This document shows positions 59,989 to 64,000 of a stretch of DNA of 64,000 bases, one piece after another. Source of the DNA: CAVROP01 sp050012175 (GTDB lineage Bacteria > Acidobacteriota > Terriglobia > UBA7540); NCBI GenBank assembly GCA_050012175.1, contig JBEKHR010000014.1, positions 61,147-125,146 of the forward strand, given 5' to 3'. The translations under genes were made by a program, and so were the position numbers. How positions within the stretch are numbered: position 1 is the stretch's first letter; each line of letters begins with the position of its first letter. Below the pieces are notes generated by a model. The model saw only the letters and a program-made list of their open reading frames with translations. It did no database searches and was not told the DNA's origin.

Positions 59989-61467
59989 CTATCCGTTCGA
60001 GGTCTCAGCCTCGGATTCAGGAGTGGCCTTTCCCTTCTGCAACGCTTCATAGATCTCCAAATACTGCCTTGCCGACCTTCCCCACGAGAAATCTTCTCGC
60101 ATTCCGTTGCAAACCAATTGTTGCCACACCTGGGGCTGGTGATAGGCTGCGATAGCTTGGTCGATCGCGTTGAGCAACGCCGCACCGGTGTACTCGCTGA
60201 ATTTAAAGCCTGTGCCCGACTGGCCGTCAAAAGCTTCAATCGTATCATCCAGACCACCAGTGGCCCTGACAATGGGCACGGTCCCATATTTCAGGCTATA
60301 AATCTGGTTCAGCCCACAGGGCTCGTAACGCGAGGGCATCAAGAACATGTCTGACCCTGCTTCAATCTGGTGCGCCAGGGTGTTGTCGTAAGCGACAGCC
60401 ACCAGAAACTTGTCCGGATATCGGGCCGCCATGAACCGGAAAAGTTCTTCGTAAACAGGGTCGCCCGTTCCCAGCGCGACAATGTAAAGGTCCAAGGCCG
60501 CGAGCTGCTCCAAGATTTCCGCGATGAGGTCGAAGCCTTTCTGAGGCGCAAAACGCGAAACGATGCCGATGACCGGCCGGTCAAGCACCGGCCGATTCAC
60601 TCCCATTCTTTGCAGCAGAGCCTTCTTGCACGTTACCTTGCCCGTCATATCCTTCGCACTGTAGCCGGCGGGGAGCAGCTTGTCCGTGGCCGGACTCCAG
60701 GCGTGGTAGTCCACGCCGTTCAGAATACCCCGGAGACGGTCCCTTCGCGACCGTAAGACTCCCTCGAGGCCACAGCCGAACTCGGGCGTCTGGATTTCCT
60801 CCGCGTACTTCCGACTAACCGTGGTGATGAAATCAGAAAAGACAATTCCCCCTTTCAGGAGGTTGACCTTTCCATAAAACTCCAGGAAATCCATCGCGAA
60901 TAAACCTGCGTGCAAAGAAATCCGCGGCAGGATATGCGGCGGGAAAAGCCCCTGGTACCCCACGTTATGGATGGTGAAGACGACGGAAGTGTTGCGGAAG
61001 AATTCGTCGTCCTGGTAAAGAGTGCGCAAATAGATGGGAACCAGTGCCGTCTGCCAGTCGTGGCAGTGGATGATATCCGGCGGGGTCGCCGACCGCTTTA
61101 TCAGTTCCAGCGCCGCGAAACTGAACGCTGCAAAACGCTCGGCATTGTCAGGATAATCCTCACCCATCTCCTGGTACAGTCCCGCGCGGTCGAAGAAAAA
61201 GGGACTCTCGACTAGAAACGTGAGGACTTTACTCGCCACACCGGCGTTCTGAATGGAGACAAACTTGTAACCGGAACCCAGCGCGATGGTCAGACTTTGC
61301 ATCTCGCCTTCAGGCTTGCCGGGCTTGGTCATCCTGTAGCGTGGCAGCACAACCTCGAGTTTATGACCCAGCTTTGCCAGAGCTTTCGGCAGTGCCCCCA
61401 CCACGTCTGCCAGTCCACCGGTTTTCGAGAAGGGCACACCTTCAGATGCTACAAACACAATACGCAC
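59989..61467 (-). CDS. glgA: glycogen synthase (ADP-glucose type)
   Basis: This 492-aa GT5 enzyme extends alpha-1,4-glucan from ADP-glucose. It has the N-terminal sugar-nucleotide loop VPFSKTGGLADVVGALPKAL (Lys in KTGGL), the HDWQTALVP motif, NVGYQGLFPP and the C-terminal PSRYEPCGLNQIYSLKYGT segment (acceptor/phosphate loop). GTG 61467 follows GAGGTAGTTCT. Other glg genes are not in the window. Confidence 0.96.
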   Translation of the reverse strand: MRIVFVASEGVPFSKTGGLADVVGALPKALAKLGHKLEVVLPRYRMTKPGKPEGEMQSLTIALGSGYKFVSIQNAGVASKVLTFLVESPFFFDRAGLYQEMGEDYPDNAERFAAFSFAALELIKRSATPPDIIHCHDWQTALVPIYLRTLYQDDEFFRNTSVVFTIHNVGYQGLFPPHILPRISLHAGLFAMDFLEFYGKVNLLKGGIVFSDFITTVSRKYAEEIQTPEFGCGLEGVLRSRRDRLRGILNGVDYHAWSPATDKLLPAGYSAKDMTGKVTCKKALLQRMGVNRPVLDRPVIGIVSRFAPQKGFDLIAEILEQLAALDLYIVALGTGDPVYEELFRFMAARYPDKFLVAVAYDNTLAHQIEAGSDMFLMPSRYEPCGLNQIYSLKYGTVPIVRATGGLDDTIEAFDGQSGTGFKFSEYTGAALLNAIDQAIAAYHQPQVWQQLVCNGMREDFSWGRSARQYLEIYEALQKGKATPESEAETSNG

Positions 61468-61741
61468 AGAACTACCTCGTTTGGTGGCTTAAAGATCCCA
61501 GTGCCTCACTAAGCTACGTTAGAGGATGCTCCCCAGCCTTGTCAAGGGCAGACGACTTCTTGTGATCATAAGCAGACATAGTGCTCTCACTCTGACCCCG
61601 GGAAAGCTGAGAAGAGGGGGGCGATGCAATTCCAAATTGCGAATTGAATTGCATCTTCCTTCTCACCACAGCCTGCTGCCGACTGCCCTCTTTCCCCCAA
61701 GAATTGCCTCCTGCTCTTCCCCCACCTACCCCTTCTTAAGG

Positions 61742-61747
61742 TACAAT
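61742..61747 (+). promoter_or_regulatory. -10-like TACAAT directly before ksgA
   Basis: TACAAT ends 8 nt before the GTG at 61756, with CTCTTTCC between them and no ribosome-binding site. It resembles the ruvC promoter at 48821 and again suggests a leaderless mRNA. There is no clear -35. Confidence 0.4.
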
Positions 61748-61755
61748 CTCTTTCC

Positions 61756-62547
61756 GTGCCCCAGCCTGCTCGTCCCAAGCTTGGCCAGCATTTTCTCCGC
61801 GACCGGCGGTTTCAGCGCCGAATCGTCGAGAGCCTGGCGATCCAGTCCAATGATTTGGTCTGCGAGATCGGCCCTGGGCGGGGGGCGATGACCGAGCTTC
61901 TGGCAGCGCGAGCCCAGCAAGTCGTCGCCATTGAAGTTGACCGTGAGCTGGCGCGGATGCTTCAACAGAAGTTCTCAAACAAGCTGGGGATTGAAGTCCT
62001 AGAAGCCGATATTCTCCAGAGCGACCTCGCCACCCTTTGCCGCCGCTACCAACGGGAGCGGTGTTTCGTTTTCGGGAATTTGCCCTATTACATCACTTCG
62101 CCAATCCTTCATCACCTCTTGGATTTTGCCGGCTCGATCAGCGGCATAGGACTCGTGGTGCAGCGGGAGGTCGCCGACCGGCTCAGCGCCTTGCCCGGCT
62201 CGCGCCATTATGGATATTTGACGGTCCTGACGCAGCTCCATACGAACCCGCGCATCGAGTTCGGAATCCCCCCGGGGGTATTTTCGCCTCCGCCCAAAGT
62301 CGATTCTGCCTTGGTCACCTTTCAGATGAAGGGAATCCAGCTCCCGGCCGAGCAGCGGAAAGCGCTCCTGGAGTTCGTGAAGTTGTGCTTCGCGCACAAG
62401 AGGAAGAACCTGCTGAATAACCTCGCACCAGTTTACCCGCGCCAGCGCGTGGAAACAGAGCTGGCAGGTCTTAAACTACCTCAAAGCATTCGGGCAGAAC
62501 AGTTGGCGGTCGAGCAGTTTGAAAAGCTCCTTGCGCGCTTACACTAG
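61756..62547 (+). CDS. rsmA: 16S rRNA dimethyladenosine transferase KsgA/RsmA
   Basis: This 263-aa enzyme dimethylates two adenines near the 3' end of 16S rRNA. It has PKLGQHFLRDRRFQRRIVES, the SAM motif CEIGPGRGAMTELLA, IEVDRELARML, the NLPYYITSPILHHLL catalytic loop, VVQREVADRLSA and the C-terminal helix domain. The predicted GTG start at 61756 gives a leaderless-type start. It converges with the hydrolase gene at 62865. Confidence 0.95.
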   Translation: MPQPARPKLGQHFLRDRRFQRRIVESLAIQSNDLVCEIGPGRGAMTELLAARAQQVVAIEVDRELARMLQQKFSNKLGIEVLEADILQSDLATLCRRYQRERCFVFGNLPYYITSPILHHLLDFAGSISGIGLVVQREVADRLSALPGSRHYGYLTVLTQLHTNPRIEFGIPPGVFSPPPKVDSALVTFQMKGIQLPAEQRKALLEFVKLCFAHKRKNLLNNLAPVYPRQRVETELAGLKLPQSIRAEQLAVEQFEKLLARLH

Positions 62548-62795
62548 GGTAGAGGGATCTTCCATCTTTTCCACTTATCTCGCTTTTTTGAAGCTTTCTG
62601 CGCCGGCGACGTCATGTTACCGTGTGTTTTCAACGGGTTATAAGAATGCCGCAGATATGCTGAAACGCGCATATGTGGGGCATATTGACACGCTTCGCGC
62701 TTCGCCCGCTTAATAGTACGCTATACGCATAGCCTATCACAGTATGACACGCTCAATAATCTGTCAATGCGGCTTGAGTCCGCACCACCCCTTAG
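62548..62795. other. intergenic region, no supported gene
   Basis: Short AT-richer sequence follows the ksgA stop, including a GCGCATATG/CGTGTTTTC-type stretch. No open frame or RNA is recognised. Confidence 0.4.
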
Positions 62796-62852
62796 CCCCT
62801 CCCGCCGCGGCGGGAGGGGAGTTCCATATTCCCCTCCTTTGTTAAGGAGGGG
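62796..62852. terminator. two strong hairpins between convergent genes
   Basis: CCCCTCCCGCCGCGGCGGGA plus GGGG (62796-62819) is a perfect 24-bp palindrome. CCCCTCCTT-TGTT-AAGGAGGGG at 62831-62852 is a 9-bp stem. They lie between ksgA and the convergent hydrolase gene, a usual place for bidirectional termination, though no T-run is present. Confidence 0.5.
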
Positions 62853-62864
62853 GCGAGGGGGTGG

Positions 62865-63794
62865 TTAGGGTTGGGGCACGGCTAGGCTCGACAGGAATTG
62901 CCTGACCGCAATCTCATATTGTTCCGTCGCCTGATTAAAACCTTCGCCGTGGCGGTGGCCGGGCAGGACGATCAGAGCTTTGTTCGGGCTGGCTGCGTGG
63001 GAATAAAGGTCTCGAGCAATGGAAGGAGGCATCCTGCGATCATCCTGGAGAGCGACGAAGAGAATGGGACGACTACCGATGCGGATCACCGCGTTGACGA
63101 GGTCAAAGTCGGAAGGGCGAAAACCTCCCCGCCAAGCGATCCCATGGACAATTTCATTGGCGAAGGGAAAGCTCGGAAGATGAAAGAATAGCTTCCAGTG
63201 GTGTTCGACAGTGGCCCGCAAGGAGAGGAAAGAACTGTCGGAGATTACGGCTGCAACGTCGGGCGACTCAGCCGCGGCCATCAGAGCGGCCGCCGCACCC
63301 ATCGAAACGCCCCACAAGATCACAGGGCGCGGCGCCCCTTGTTGGTAAAGGGCACAGCGAACAGCGGCTATCACATCCAAACGCTCTTTGTACCCCAGTG
63401 TCGTCCGCTCGCCTCCACTCGCTCCCTGGTGCCTGAGGTCAAAAAGCAAGCCATCGTAACCCAGTGCGTGGCCGAAGGCCGCCATCGGCAACATCTCGAT
63501 GCGCGTGCGGTTCAGCCCGTGGCAATAGACAATCGTGCCGCGCGCCCCGCTCGTGACAGGGACATACCAGCCCTTGAGCAGCACGCCATCACTCGAGGGG
63601 AACTCGACCCATTTGAAATTCATTCGGTACGATATGGGAGTCTTCCCATCGTTTGGGTCGGGGTAGTGATAGCGCCCCGTGGTGCCGATGTTTACGATGA
63701 ACCAGGGAACGAAGAGAAAGAAGAAACCGGCGGCCAGCGCAGCCAGTATCAATATCACGTTTCGGACGATTTGCCAGATTCTTCGCTTCGACAC
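62865..63794 (-). CDS. membrane-anchored alpha/beta hydrolase
   Basis: This 309-aa protein has one N-terminal transmembrane helix (about 10-33, VILILAALAAGFFFLFVP). The alpha/beta hydrolase fold carries YCHGLNRTR, the nucleophile elbow ILWGVSMGAAAA (Ser), a DSSF strand, and a late His in LPGHRHGEGF, with an Asp in FVALQDDRRM. It should be an esterase/peptidase-like enzyme facing the periplasm. GTG 63794 has GGGAGGG 8 nt upstream; the frame continues to 63827. Confidence 0.85.
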   Translation of the reverse strand: MSKRRIWQIVRNVILILAALAAGFFFLFVPWFIVNIGTTGRYHYPDPNDGKTPISYRMNFKWVEFPSSDGVLLKGWYVPVTSGARGTIVYCHGLNRTRIEMLPMAAFGHALGYDGLLFDLRHQGASGGERTTLGYKERLDVIAAVRCALYQQGAPRPVILWGVSMGAAAALMAAAESPDVAAVISDSSFLSLRATVEHHWKLFFHLPSFPFANEIVHGIAWRGGFRPSDFDLVNAVIRIGSRPILFVALQDDRRMPPSIARDLYSHAASPNKALIVLPGHRHGEGFNQATEQYEIAVRQFLSSLAVPQP

Positions 63795-63879
63795 CAATCG
63801 ACCCTCCCAGGAGCCAGAAGACAGCAAGTAGGCAGTAAGCAGAAACTAGAAACTGGAAATTAGAAACTGGAAACTAGTG

Positions 63880-64000
63880 TAGTGTCCCATAATTACCTTG
63901 ACTTATACAGATAAGGCCAGTATGCTTGAGGACATGAGCCGAGTCGCAGCTCCGATTATTCTGTCGGCCGAGGAACGGACCGCCTTGGGGGCGTGGTCCA
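63880..64000 (+). mobile_element. left end of an IS630-type insertion sequence (cut by the window)
   Basis: TAGTGTCCCATAATTACC begins at the TA at 63880, sharing TAGTGTCC with the MITE-like elements at 22581 and 26418. The transposase gene starts 42 nt inside. A right end is beyond the window. Confidence 0.65.
63922..64000 (+). CDS. IS630-family transposase, N-terminal part only
   Basis: The first 26 codons read MLEDMSRVAAPIILSAEERT then ALGAWS. The IxLSxEER..L..W pattern is the usual start of IS630-type transposases (helix-turn-helix region). The DDE domain would lie to the right of the window. ATG 63922 or 63934 may be the start. Its position inside the TAGTGTCC end supports an intact element. 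Confidence 0.6.
   Translation, partial: MLEDMSRVAAPIILSAEERTALGAWS

Overview
The window reads as a chromosomal segment of an Acidobacteriota bacterium, probably a soil-type lineage of the Terriglobia/Koribacter kind. This is inference from content, not from a search. The supporting signs are a PadR regulator followed by an 882-aa 'acidobacterial duplicated orphan permease' (MacB/FtsX-like), a 931-aa Ser/Thr kinase ending in a beta-propeller, a 796-aa membrane spermidine-synthase-like protein, a folK plus deoxynucleoside kinase pair, high GC, and intergenic spaces packed with short degenerate repeats (CTGAAAGCTGA-type and CTACTGCCTACTGC-type).

Layout. 1-228 is the start of a membrane protein that runs off the left edge. 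1272-5785 holds two divergent secreted glycoside hydrolases. 5906-13340 is a four-gene two-component operon on the minus strand (PAS kinase-receiver; receiver with a Cys cluster; very large hybrid kinase; receiver with a degenerate GGDEF domain). 13663-16052 is flgM, a small gene, flgN and flgK. 17131-24218 mixes a REC-HD-GYP protein, an HDOD protein, a FliA-like sigma factor, an NtrC-type regulator without a DNA-binding domain, and a histidine pseudokinase overlapping an OmpR-type regulator. Between them lie remnants that look like truncated fliM, a sensor kinase and a receiver gene, so a flagellar/regulatory cluster appears partly eroded. 24963-26165 is a second REC-HD-GYP gene. 26735-26829 is a selenocysteine tRNA flanked by a mobile-element derivative. 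27297-33637 carries a secreted LolA-like protein, the spermidine-synthase-like protein, a nucleotide-sugar epimerase and a GGDEF-PilZ protein. 34124-43155 holds small secreted proteins, a MEDS-type sensor protein, PadR plus the orphan permease, a zinc-ribbon membrane protein and the kinase-propeller protein. 44227-48698 is a rhamnose-type sugar operon (rhaM, an LsrF-like aldolase, an Rpe-like epimerase, and an aldolase/dehydrogenase fusion). 48835-54053 is ruvC-ruvA-ruvB, then a RuvB-like protein fused to an Mrr-type nuclease, then folK and a deoxynucleoside kinase. 54549-57004 is molybdenum cofactor synthesis (moeA, moaC, mog). 57154-63794 holds purA, a methyltransferase, thioredoxin, glgA, ksgA and an alpha/beta hydrolase. 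The right edge cuts an IS630-like element.

How the parts work together. The left third is dominated by signal transduction and cyclic-di-GMP turnover or sensing (one intact GGDEF-PilZ protein, one degenerate GGDEF with a kept inhibitory site, two HD-GYP proteins) next to flagellar regulators, which suggests control of a motile/sessile switch.

The most unusual item is the gene at 51511-52701. Its first 250 residues align colinearly with the RuvB encoded just upstream, but the ATPase residues are degraded, and its last 130 residues form an apparently intact Mrr-family nuclease. It sits in the Holliday-junction operon and overlaps folK. A second notable item is a pair of homologous 216/217-bp intergenic elements in opposite orientation, each with three copies of a 23-nt core.
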